Below, piece by piece: positions 18,160 to 25,552 of a stretch of 45,975 nucleotides of DNA. This DNA is from Verrucomicrobiota bacterium (lineage in GTDB: Bacteria > Verrucomicrobiota > Verrucomicrobiia > Limisphaerales > JAIPKD01), in the NCBI GenBank assembly GCA_021733835.1, contig JAIPKD010000018.1, positions 1 to 45,975 on the forward strand. Reading direction: 5' to 3'. Every line of letters starts with the position of its first letter. The first letter of the stretch is position 1. Below the pieces are notes generated by a model. That model searched no databases and was not told the origin of the DNA. It saw only the letters and a list, made by a program, of their open reading frames with translations. The position numbers were made by a program, and so were the translations under genes.

Positions 18160-18615
18160 ATGCTTATGAGAGTTTATTTGAATCGGATTATCGTGATGGC
18201 GGTAGGATTGGTCTTATCCTCCATTTGCGTAAATGCCCAGAGGGGAATGGGAGATAACGAAGGTGTGGTAAGGCAAAATTTGGCTGCATCTCTGACTGAA
18301 GTAACGGGGAAGGTGCTGGAAATAAAGACCGGTCCTTGCGAGAATACCACCGGCAGGGCGTTGGAAGGCACGCACCTTATCGTCCTAAGCGACGGCAAGG
18401 AGCTGAATATTCATCTGGGCCCGGCCAAGGTGATGGAAAACGTGGTCGATCAGCTCAACGTTAATACAACCGTTAAGTTTAGGGTGTTTCGAACCGAGAA
18501 AATGGAGGAAAATGCGTATATCGCCAGGTCGTTTGTTTACGACGATACGATTGTAATATTGCGTGACGAGAATCTGCGCCCGGTTTGGGCCAATGGTCGT
18601 GGTAGGAGACGATAG
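18160..18615 (+). CDS. Small secreted protein of unknown function
   Basis: A 151-aa protein with a signal peptide (VYLNRIIVMAVGLVLSSICV, cleavage likely after VNA). The mature part reads as a small beta-rich domain: LTEVTGKVLEIKTGPCEN, GTHLIVLSDGKELNIHLG, then TVKFRVFRTEK and a basic tail. This pattern suggests an OB-like fold, but I recognise no named family. AAAGGA precedes the start; ATG at 18160 and ATG at 18166 are both possible. It stands alone between glyS (divergent) and a repeat-rich stretch. Function unknown. Confidence 0.65.
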   Translation: MLMRVYLNRIIVMAVGLVLSSICVNAQRGMGDNEGVVRQNLAASLTEVTGKVLEIKTGPCENTTGRALEGTHLIVLSDGKELNIHLGPAKVMENVVDQLNVNTTVKFRVFRTEKMEENAYIARSFVYDDTIVILRDENLRPVWANGRGRRR

Positions 18616-18647
18616 CGCCCCGCCCTTGGTAATTGCATCGCCGGCGA

Positions 18648-18829
18648 CGGAGCGCGGCTGTGTCCGGAGGATCAGCTGCAGCGGCTTCGAGCGCCACGGC
18701 TTTATTCGATTACCGTGGGCAACGGCTTTTCGAGACTGCTGCGGCTGGCTTTCGGCACATCCGCGATCCGAAGACTGCGGCCCGAGTGCTACGCTTCCAC
18801 TCGATTGCCAAACGTTTGCGCCTTTCAGA
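18648..18829. repeat. Dispersed repeat, copy A, with internal tandem duplication
   Basis: Positions 18648-18670 match 19157-19179 exactly and 45858-45880 with one change. The copy continues to CGATTAC, shared with the copy at the window end. A diverged second unit follows: 18679-18714 and 18775-18809 align with about two thirds identity (both end TCGATT-CC). The window-end copy lacks this second unit and passes directly to the shared AAACGT..TGCGCC segment. No coding potential is evident. Confidence 0.7.
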
Positions 18830-18954
18830 ATTCCGTTAGGGACGGAATATTCACCATGAAGAGCAAGAAGAAGGAGAAATATTACGTCCCTAAAGGGACT
18901 TATGGTTTTGTGTGGCGAGAGGTGGCTATAAATATTTTGCCCCTAACGGGGCAA
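18830..18954. repeat. Cluster of short palindromes (REP-like)
   Basis: Three perfect hairpins in a row: ATTCCGT-TAGGG-ACGGAAT (18830-18848), GTCCC-TAAA-GGGAC (18886-18899) and TTGCCCC-TAAC-GGGGCAA (18937-18954). Their short TAAA/TAAC/TAGGG loops and GGG/CCC stems are like REP elements mobilised by REP-associated tyrosine transposases in other bacteria; no such transposase is in the window. The second hairpin recurs at the window end and a relative (GTCCCTGACGGGAC) is at 33960. Confidence 0.65.
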
Positions 18955-19043
18955 GACATGAACAATCTCTAGCCAAGTACGCCGAGGACGCGAAGAAGTT
19001 TCAATTCCGGTTACGTTACCGTTCACATTCCCATTCCCGTTCC

Positions 19044-19145
19044 CGTTCGCGTACACGTTCGCGTTCCCGATTTCGATTTCGATTTCGATTATTCGCAGTT
19101 GATGATGCCATAAGAAAAACGGGAACGCGTACGTGTACGCGAACG
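19044..19145. repeat. Long imperfect inverted repeat built from degenerate hexamers
   Basis: Arms 19044-19069 and 19120-19145 are complementary at 25 of 26 positions around a 50-base loop. The left arm is made of CGTTCC/CGTTCG-type hexamers, and the loop starts with four CGATTT-type hexamers (19069-19092). The same CGATTT/AAATCG hexamer forms the arms of the four-helix-bundle element at 32.9-33.3 kb. Here no ORF is enclosed. Confidence 0.75.
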
Positions 19146-19156
19146 AGAGGGGATCA

Positions 19157-19179
19157 CGGAGCGCGGCTGTGTCCGGAGG
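19157..19179. repeat. Dispersed repeat, short copy
   Basis: Exact 23-base match to the start of copy A at 18648-18670. It ends 26 bases before the 3' end of tRNA-Asp. Only the 5' part of the repeat is present. Confidence 0.7.
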
Positions 19180-19205
19180 CAGAGAATGCAGAAAATGTAA
19201 AATTA

Positions 19206-19282
19206 TGGCGGGAGTGACGGGACTCGAACCCGCAACCTCTGCCGTGACAGGGCAGCGCTCTAACCAGTTGAGCTACACCCCC
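19206..19282 (-). tRNA. trnD: tRNA-Asp (anticodon GTC)
   Basis: A complete 77-base cloverleaf on the minus strand. The acceptor stem is GGGGGTG/CACTCCC with one G-U pair and a G discriminator, and the CCA tail is encoded. The anticodon stem-loop CTGCC-CTGTCAC-GGCAG gives anticodon GTC. The T arm is GCGGG-TTCGAGT-CCCGT. A promoter-like pair lies upstream, and the 3' flank is filled with repeats. Confidence 0.96.
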
Positions 19283-19295
19283 GCAGGGGAGTATT

Positions 19296-19324
19296 AAATT
19301 AGTGCATCGCCGGAATCCAGTCAA
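19296..19324 (-). promoter_or_regulatory. Putative promoter of tRNA-Asp
   Basis: On the minus strand, TTGACT (19324-19319) is followed after 17 bases by TAATTT (19301-19296), 14 bases before the first base of the tRNA. The -10 is weak. Confidence 0.4.
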
Positions 19325-19329
19325 CTGCC

Positions 19330-19353
19330 AAAATGCGTATTCAGCATTTTTTT
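19330..19353. terminator. Hairpin upstream of tRNA-Asp, possible end of the pheA transcript
   Basis: AAAATGC-(7)-GCATTTT (19330-19350) is a perfect 7-bp stem with T-runs on both strands. On the minus strand it lies between the pheA stop and the tRNA-Asp promoter, where a terminator for the long mreB-pheA block would be expected. Confidence 0.4.
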
Positions 19354-19360
19354 ATTCGGC

Positions 19361-19431
19361 GATTCGGACGACAGACGCCAAGGAGGTGGGGGTGGGGAAC
19401 CCCGCTGAAGAAACGTGCTGTCGCCCGAATC
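19361..19431. other. Structured intergenic element
   Basis: Arms 19361-19374 and 19418-19431 are complementary at 13 of 14 positions and enclose 43 bases that include GGGG-AA-CCCC (19394-19403) and an AGGAGGT. This long outer stem with an inner hairpin suggests a structured RNA or a small palindromic element. From 19432 to 19694 I see nothing convincing. Confidence 0.4.
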
Positions 19432-19694
19432 AAATTTTCAGATAAACACGCAACAACAATCTTACGCCCGAGCAGCTGATCTTCTTGACTACCAGCTTTT
19501 CCATTTACATTGGCCGTTCCTTCCGACCATTCCATACATATATTCGCTTATCAGAAATTGAAAATCAAGAGTTTAAAGCCTGCAAATAACAGTTCTTGGT
19601 TAAAAATACAGGATAATGGACGCGTAGAGCCTCTATGCTGCTCACGGTTTACGGGCCTGCGCGCATCGGCGCCGTGGTTGGAGCGGCGGATTGT

Positions 19695-20774
19695 TCAGTC
19701 GCTGTTCGGATATGAGCCGAGTACCTTGACGAAATTGCATTGTTTCTGAAGTTCATTCAGCGCGTTTTCGAGGTGTTTATCGTTGTAGTGGCCGTCGACA
19801 TCCACGAAGAACAGGTATTCCCATGCCTTTCTCTTGCTGGGGCGCGACTCGATCTTCGACATGTTCAGACCGTATTTATGGAACGGGGTGAGTGCGTCAT
19901 GAAGTGCGCCGACCTGGTCGCGGACACTGAACATAAGGCTTGTCCTGTCGTTACCGGTGGAGGGACTGCACCGGCGTCCGAGGACGAGGAATCTGGTGAC
20001 GTTATTGTGGCTGTCCTGGATATTGAACTCGAATATCTCGAGGCCGTATTTTTCGGCGGCGAGCGAACTAGCGATTGCGGCGGAGTCCGCTTCTTTTGCG
20101 GCGAGCTCGGCGGCGCGCGTTGTCGAAGAGGTTTCGACGAGCTCGATGGTCGGCAGGTTTTTTTGCATCCAATTCCTGCACTGTGCCAGGGCTTGCGGGT
20201 GTGAGAATAATTTATTGAACCGCTTTGTGCCGGGGCGGCCGACGAGGCAATGTTGGATTGGTGTGAGAATCTGGGCGACGATCTTGAGTTCGGAATCGAC
20301 GAACATGTCAAGCGTACTCGTTACAACGCCTTCGGTGGAGTTTTCGACGGGAACGACGCCGTAATCGGCGTGGTGTTGTTCGACCTCCATGAACACGTCT
20401 GTGATTGTTTTCTGGGGTGAATAGCGCAAGCTTGAGCCGAACCGGCGGATGGCGGCTTGATGGGTGAATGTAGCTTCCGGGCCGAGGTATGAGATGGTCA
20501 TGGTTTTTTGGAGAGCGAGCGCGCTTGACATTATCTCGGCGAAGATGGTTCTCAATGATTCATCCGATATGGGGCCGTTGTTGAGCTTGCAAATGCGTTT
20601 GAGGACGCTTAATTCCCTGTGCGGCACATAGACTTCCTGTTTTGCCGCGGTCTTGATTGCGCCGATGGCGAGTGCGTGTTTGGTTCTTTCATTGAGTAAT
20701 TGAACCAGTTGTTTGTCAATTTCGTCTATAGCTTCGCGATGTTGTTCGATATTGGTTTCGTTGGTTGAGTTCAT
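19695..20774 (-). CDS. pheA: Bifunctional chorismate mutase / prephenate dehydratase
   Basis: P-protein that converts chorismate to prephenate and then to phenylpyruvate for Phe synthesis. Three domains are in order over 359 aa: AroQ-type chorismate mutase (residues 8-90; IDEIDKQLVQLLNERTKHA), prephenate dehydratase (about 95-270; YLGPEATFTHQAA, then PVENSTEGVV), and a C-terminal ACT domain (about 280-355) with the ESRPSKRK motif that binds Phe for feedback inhibition. Its start overlaps the scpB stop by 4 bases, so it is the last gene of the long mreB block. Phe biosynthesis being cotranscribed with scpAB is an accident of operon history rather than a known pathway link. Confidence 0.95.
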   Translation of the reverse strand: MNSTNETNIEQHREAIDEIDKQLVQLLNERTKHALAIGAIKTAAKQEVYVPHRELSVLKRICKLNNGPISDESLRTIFAEIMSSALALQKTMTISYLGPEATFTHQAAIRRFGSSLRYSPQKTITDVFMEVEQHHADYGVVPVENSTEGVVTSTLDMFVDSELKIVAQILTPIQHCLVGRPGTKRFNKLFSHPQALAQCRNWMQKNLPTIELVETSSTTRAAELAAKEADSAAIASSLAAEKYGLEIFEFNIQDSHNNVTRFLVLGRRCSPSTGNDRTSLMFSVRDQVGALHDALTPFHKYGLNMSKIESRPSKRKAWEYLFFVDVDGHYNDKHLENALNELQKQCNFVKVLGSYPNSD

Positions 20775-21499
20775 TGGCTATGCTCCTCTGAAGTTTGGTT
20801 TGACTTATCGTCCTGTTGTTGTGATTCCGTACTTTGGTCTCCCTCGGGTGACCGGTTTGTTTCTGCAGAGGCCGTATCCTGAGGCGCACTTTGCTGGGTG
20901 TCTGTTTGTGTTCCGCTACGTGCGCCGGTATCGACCTTAATCTTGCGTAACTCGTCGGCGGCGGGGAGGGATTCGAGGTTTTTGAGACCGAAACATTCGA
21001 GGAAAGCTTGGGTTGTTCCGTAAGTGATCGGTCTGCCCGGAACCTCGGCGCGCCCGACTTGTTCGATGAGTTCACGCTCGAGGAGGGTTTGAATGACGCC
21101 GTCAACCGACACGCCGCGAATCTGTTCCATCTCGGATCTGGTTATAGGTTGGCGATATGCGATGATGGCGAGGGTCTCGAGTGCCGGTTGCGATAATTTG
21201 GCGGGACGCGGTTTTACGCCCAATATGGCGCGTTGCCAGGGTGCGAACTCCGGTTTATTTGTGAACTGCCAGCCGCCGGCGATGCAGGATAGGTTGAAGC
21301 TGCAAGGGGTGTGGTTGTACCAATCGGCGAGTGATTCGAGTTCTTCGGTGATTGCCTGGGGGGAGGTCTTCTTGAACTGTATGATTTCTTCCTCATCCGA
21401 TTCCTCCGCGGTCTTGGATAACACCTCTTTCAGTTCCCGCTCTTGCAAGGGGCGTTGGGAATTGAACAGGATTGATTCAAGGACGCGTTTGAGTTCCAT
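20771..21499 (-). CDS. scpB: Segregation and condensation protein B
   Basis: Winged-helix partner in the SMC-ScpAB condensin complex that organises the chromosome. The conserved core spans residues 1-185 (ALETLAIIAYRQPITRSEME, then GRAEVPGRPITYGTT). After this, a tail of about 45 residues rich in Gln, Ser, Thr, Asp and Glu is probably disordered and unlike most ScpB proteins. It starts 5 bases after scpA ends and its stop overlaps pheA by 4 bases, so translation is coupled. smc is not in the window. Confidence 0.93.
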   Translation of the reverse strand: MELKRVLESILFNSQRPLQERELKEVLSKTAEESDEEEIIQFKKTSPQAITEELESLADWYNHTPCSFNLSCIAGGWQFTNKPEFAPWQRAILGVKPRPAKLSQPALETLAIIAYRQPITRSEMEQIRGVSVDGVIQTLLERELIEQVGRAEVPGRPITYGTTQAFLECFGLKNLESLPAADELRKIKVDTGARSGTQTDTQQSAPQDTASAETNRSPEGDQSTESQQQDDKSNQTSEEHSQ

Positions 21500-21504
21500 G
21501 ATGA

Positions 21505-22308
21505 TTAAGGTTGGTCTTCGTATTCTATGCCGGGCGGTGTTGATGGATTCCGATCATTTTGCTCGTCGGCGGTTTCATCGATTCCGATTATTTCGATTTC
21601 TCCAAATGGTTCGTTTTGGACGGCCATAATCCTTTTTATCCTTATCAATTCAAGCATAGCAAGGAAAGTCGCTATTACTTCAAGTCGCGTACCGGCATGA
21701 ATGAAGACTTCGGCGAAGGGCAGCTTCGGTGTTTCCTGTATGCGCCTTGAGATTTCTTCGATCTTTTCGCTTACCGTCCATGGATCGCTGTATATTTCGC
21801 CGGGCGTTTCTTGTTTTTGGATGCGTTTGAGGATGGAATTAACGGCGTTTATAAGATCGAGCATCGACACCGATAACCGGTCAGGGCCGGTGGATTCGGA
21901 TTTGGATAATTTAGTGGGCGGGATGCGGCGGTATATGTGCTGTTGCTCGAGTTCACGCGATTGAAGGTGTGTGGCGGCGTCCTTGAATTTTTTGTATTCG
22001 ACTAGTTGTCTGATCAGCTCCCATCGCGGGTCTAGTTCGTCTTCTTCGCCTTCGGGAATGGCTTGTTGTTCGAGCGGCAGTAGCTCCTTGCTTTTGAAAT
22101 ACATGAGTGTCGCGGCCATGACCAGGAAATCGCCTGCGATTTCAAGGTCTAATTGACGCATGGCTTCGACATACTCGATGAATTCGGAGGCTATCCGTGT
22201 GAGATTGACCTCGTAGATGTCCACCTCTTCCTTTTTGATGAGATAGAGGAGGAGGTCCATAGGCCCTTCAAAAACATCGAGTTGAACCTTGTAATCAGCC
22301 ATTTTCAA
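21505..22308 (-). CDS. scpA: Segregation and condensation protein A
   Basis: Kleisin subunit that bridges the SMC heads and binds ScpB. At 267 aa it shows the usual N-terminal block (VQLDVFEGPMDLLLYLIKKE, then EVNLTRIASEFIEYVE), the SKELLPLE segment and a C-terminal winged helix (VIATFLAMLELIRIKRI). The residues after ENEPFGEIEI form a short acidic tail. Pairing with scpB in the next frame confirms the assignment. Confidence 0.94.
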   Translation of the reverse strand: MKMADYKVQLDVFEGPMDLLLYLIKKEEVDIYEVNLTRIASEFIEYVEAMRQLDLEIAGDFLVMAATLMYFKSKELLPLEQQAIPEGEEDELDPRWELIRQLVEYKKFKDAATHLQSRELEQQHIYRRIPPTKLSKSESTGPDRLSVSMLDLINAVNSILKRIQKQETPGEIYSDPWTVSEKIEEISRRIQETPKLPFAEVFIHAGTRLEVIATFLAMLELIRIKRIMAVQNEPFGEIEIIGIDETADEQNDRNPSTPPGIEYEDQP

Positions 22309-22344
22309 CTTAAGGCGCGTTTATACGTTGAATCGTTTCCTTTG

Positions 22345-24321
22345 CTAGAATCCTTGGCTTGCCATTTCCTCGTTCGTGAGCGCGTTGAATATCTTGAATT
22401 GCTCTGTGAGATACACCGGATCAGCGCGGAACGACAGCTTCCCGTAGTATTTTTTCTCGATGTCGATCAATAACTGCTCGTCCTCTCTCCTGAGGCGGTC
22501 GAGAACCATCGGATTGACCACGATCCTGAGTTGGAAATCGCTTTCGTCGCGGCCGCGGCGCTTCAATATCTCGGATATCTTGCGTTGGATTTCCACGCTC
22601 ATGGTGAGCGGGCTTTTGACTTTACCTCTGCCTTTGCAATAGACGCAATCGTTGTAAACGGATGAGCGGACGCTTTCCGTGTGGCGTTGCCGTGTCATTT
22701 CCATGAGGCCGAGGGGGGATATGGGCAGGATATGCGTTTTGGCCCGATCCCGGCGGAGCCCCGATTTCACGCGCTGATAAACGGCGTTCTGATCGCGCCG
22801 TGATTTCATATCGATAAAATCGAGGACAACCAGTCCGCCTATGTTCCTGAGTCTGAGCTGACGGCAGATTTCGTCGGCGGCCTCAAGGTTGACCTTGAGG
22901 ATAGTGGATTCCTGATCCTTTTCGCTTTTATGACCGCCGGTATTGACATCGATGGCCACCAGCGCCTCGGCTTCGTCGACGACTATATAGCCGCCGCTCT
23001 TGAGCGGGACGTGTCTGGAGAACGCGACTTCGAGTTGTTTTGTGATGTTGAATCTCGAGAACAGGTCTTGTGAGTCGGAGTACAATTTGACTTTGGAGAT
23101 GGAGCGTTTGGAGACACGCGCTATCAGCTCGCGTATACGTTCGTAGGCATCGGTGCTGTCGGTGACGATCCTTTCCACCTCATCGGTCAGGAAGTCACGC
23201 ACGGTGCGTTCGACCAAGTCCGGCTCATGGAAGACGCACGTGGCGACCGGATTCCGGTTGATACGTTCCTGGATACCCCGCCATTGTTCCAGAAGAAATG
23301 CCAGGTCGCGCACGAAGTATCTGGCTTGTTGCCCTTCGCCGGCGGTGCGAATGATAACGCCCATGCCTTCCGGGATGTTAAGTTTATACAAGATTTTTTT
23401 GAGGCGCTGGCGTTCTTCATGGTTATCAATCTTCCGTGAAATGCCGGATTGATCGGAATTCGGGAGTAGTACGAGGTATCGTCCGGGAAGTGAAAGATTG
23501 GTGGTAACCCGCGGGCCTTTAGAGCCTATGGGGCCTTTTGTGACTTGGACGACGATTTCGCTCCCGGGCGGATACAGCCTGGGGATATCGCGCGGGGTGA
23601 TCCGCGGGCGTTCCCGATGTTTTGAGGTGCGTTCAACGATTTCCACCGAGCTGTCGAAACTACTCGGCACGATATCCCAGTAGTGCAGAAACGCGTTCTT
23701 TTCGAATCCGATGTCGACGAATGCGGCCTTGAGCCCGTCTTCCAAGTTCTTCACTTTACCCTTGAAGATGCTTCCGACGAGGCGTTCTTCATTGACGCGT
23801 TCGATAGTGAATTCTTCGACCTTGCCGTCTTCCAGTACCGAGACCCGTGTTTCGAGGCTTTCGGCATTGATGATGATTTCCTTGTGTATGCGATTTTGCG
23901 GTTTTATCAGGCGATGGACATGTTCAATGACCTTATTGGTGGTCGTTCTGATGCTGTCCACAATGCCCTGAGGTTCGGATTCCTGGACGGGTATAGGCTC
24001 GAATTCCCGATGCTTGGGTATATTCTTGGCGGGAGCGGGTTTTTTTCGGGGGCTCCTGCTCTTTTTTTTCGGGGCGGCCTGTTTTGGTGTTTCCTCAGCC
24101 GCCGGCGGCAGTCCGGCTGCGATGTTCTCAGCGCGACGAATCTCTTTTTCGTGTCTGGATGTGTCGAAGATCGTATCGTGCAATGATTTATCGCTTTCGG
24201 CATCGGATTTAACGCTGGCGATTACGCGTTTTGATTTATGTGAGGTAGACGATGAGATACCCTTGCTGGGGCGGAATCTCATTGTATTACGTCTGCGGTT
24301 TGAAAATTTTCGTTCATTCAT
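22345..24321 (-). CDS. rng: Ribonuclease G/E family endoribonuclease
   Basis: RNase E/G-type endonuclease for rRNA and mRNA processing. Numbering from the ATG at 24321 (658 aa): a low-complexity basic N-terminal extension (1-140, KKKSRSPRKKPAPAK), an S1 RNA-binding domain (about 160-280), then the DNase I-like catalytic domain with the metal-binding aspartates D458 (VAIDVNTGG) and D501 (VVLDFIDM), and the Zn-link C559xxC562 (CVYCKGRG). There is no RNase E-type scaffold tail. The upstream ATG at 24354 would overlap rodA by 29 bases; the downstream ATG, 4 bases after the rodA stop, is preferred. Coupling of rng to mre genes is also known in proteobacteria. Confidence 0.92.
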   Translation of the reverse strand: MNERKFSNRRRNTMRFRPSKGISSSTSHKSKRVIASVKSDAESDKSLHDTIFDTSRHEKEIRRAENIAAGLPPAAEETPKQAAPKKKSRSPRKKPAPAKNIPKHREFEPIPVQESEPQGIVDSIRTTTNKVIEHVHRLIKPQNRIHKEIIINAESLETRVSVLEDGKVEEFTIERVNEERLVGSIFKGKVKNLEDGLKAAFVDIGFEKNAFLHYWDIVPSSFDSSVEIVERTSKHRERPRITPRDIPRLYPPGSEIVVQVTKGPIGSKGPRVTTNLSLPGRYLVLLPNSDQSGISRKIDNHEERQRLKKILYKLNIPEGMGVIIRTAGEGQQARYFVRDLAFLLEQWRGIQERINRNPVATCVFHEPDLVERTVRDFLTDEVERIVTDSTDAYERIRELIARVSKRSISKVKLYSDSQDLFSRFNITKQLEVAFSRHVPLKSGGYIVVDEAEALVAIDVNTGGHKSEKDQESTILKVNLEAADEICRQLRLRNIGGLVVLDFIDMKSRRDQNAVYQRVKSGLRRDRAKTHILPISPLGLMEMTRQRHTESVRSSVYNDCVYCKGRGKVKSPLTMSVEIQRKISEILKRRGRDESDFQLRIVVNPMVLDRLRREDEQLLIDIEKKYYGKLSFRADPVYLTEQFKIFNALTNEEMASQGF

Positions 24322-24325
24322 GGTG

Positions 24326-25552
24326 CTAGTAAGTCTTTCTATAGATGTACACATTCTGTATTATGCCCAACGCGAGTAACGAACAAATTACCGAGGAACC
24401 GCCGTAACTGAGGAGCGGTAGAGGTATGCCCGTTACGGGCATCAGGCGGATATTCATTCCGATATTTACAAATACGTGGCTGAACAGCATTACGATGAAG
24501 CCGACAGCCAATAATCGTCCCAGACGGTCACGCGCCTGGAGTGATATTTTTAATCCACTGAAAAATAAAACAGTGTAAAGGACTATTACCGTCATGCTCC
24601 CGGCGAATCCGGATTCTTCGGCTATGACGGAGAAGATGAAATCGTTATGTGAGACGCCGCGGGGAAGGAATCCGAGCGCGTTCTGAGTGCCGTGGCCGAT
24701 GCCTTTCCCTGCGAAACCGCCGGAACCGACGGAGATGAGCGCCTGACGGATGTTATATGAATCGTCGAATTGCCGGCGCCTGAGCCGGCGCAGCTCCTGT
24801 TCGGTTGCATCCGGTGGCGCGTAGTTTGTATAATCGCACCCAAAGTAAACGAGAAGTCTGCGGCGTTGGTAATCCTCGAGCTTAATGAATTGCCAGTCTT
24901 GTGGGAGGAACAATACATCCGCCAATATCAATGCCACAAGCAGAGCGGCGACTGTAACGAGTCGGCGTAGGAACCTGACGGGGACGCCGGCGGCCAGCAT
25001 CATCGCGAGTCCGACGGGCAGATACACGAGTGCAGAGCCTAAGTCGGGTTCCGCCATGATGAGTATGAACGGGAGTATAATAAGCCCCATACCCTTCCAG
25101 AAAATCCTGGGTGTAACCAATTCGTTTTTAGGTTTACTTAGAAAATGCGCCAGGGCGAATACAAACGCGATCTTCGCGAACTCCGACGGCTGGAACTGGA
25201 AGAGGCCAAGGTCGATCCAGCGTCTGGCCCCGTACCTGGCCGAACCTATGCCGGGAATGAGAACCAAAAGGAGGAGCAATATCATCAGCCAATAGAAAAG
25301 GAGTGACCAACGTGACATGCTCCTGTAATCGAATGCGCAGGCGGCCGTTGCGGCGGTTAGACCGAATATATACCAGACCACCTGCTGAAAGTAGATTTGT
25401 CTGTACCAGGGTACGTTACTCAGCGCTTCGCGGTTGCTGGTGGCGCTGTAGATGAAAATGGCGCCGATAACCATCAGCGCGAAGACGGGGAATATTATCT
25501 TCCACTCCAGGCGCGGTTCTCTTTCGTTGATATTTCTGTGTGCGGCGCTCAT
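24326..25552 (-). CDS. rodA: Rod-shape peptidoglycan polymerase RodA
   Basis: SEDS-family glycosyltransferase that polymerises lipid II with PBP2 during side-wall growth. From the ATG at 25552 it is 408 aa with about ten membrane segments. Signatures include FQPSEFAKIAFVFALAHFLS, LIMAEPDLGSALVYLP and the C-terminal MPVTGIPLPLLSYGGSSV. The start is fixed by an ATGA overlap with the mrdA stop; the frame extends further upstream, but those residues are basic and unconserved. A loop of about 50 residues between helices is rich in Arg. Confidence 0.94.
   Translation of the reverse strand: MSAAHRNINEREPRLEWKIIFPVFALMVIGAIFIYSATSNREALSNVPWYRQIYFQQVVWYIFGLTAATAACAFDYRSMSRWSLLFYWLMILLLLLVLIPGIGSARYGARRWIDLGLFQFQPSEFAKIAFVFALAHFLSKPKNELVTPRIFWKGMGLIILPFILIMAEPDLGSALVYLPVGLAMMLAAGVPVRFLRRLVTVAALLVALILADVLFLPQDWQFIKLEDYQRRRLLVYFGCDYTNYAPPDATEQELRRLRRRQFDDSYNIRQALISVGSGGFAGKGIGHGTQNALGFLPRGVSHNDFIFSVIAEESGFAGSMTVIVLYTVLFFSGLKISLQARDRLGRLLAVGFIVMLFSHVFVNIGMNIRLMPVTGIPLPLLSYGGSSVICSLLALGIIQNVYIYRKTY

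Noticed and set aside
18563-18972. Overlapping small ORFs in the repeat stretch
   Set aside because: They are Arg/Ala/Ser-rich frames through repeats and palindromes, without ribosome-binding sites or recognisable domains.
18616-19205. CRISPR array
   Set aside because: Repeats here are palindromes and hexamers of different sequence with no regular direct repeat and spacer pattern, and no cas genes are present.
19341-19535. 64-aa frame on the minus strand
   Set aside because: It runs across the structured element, has no ribosome-binding site, and matches no family I know.
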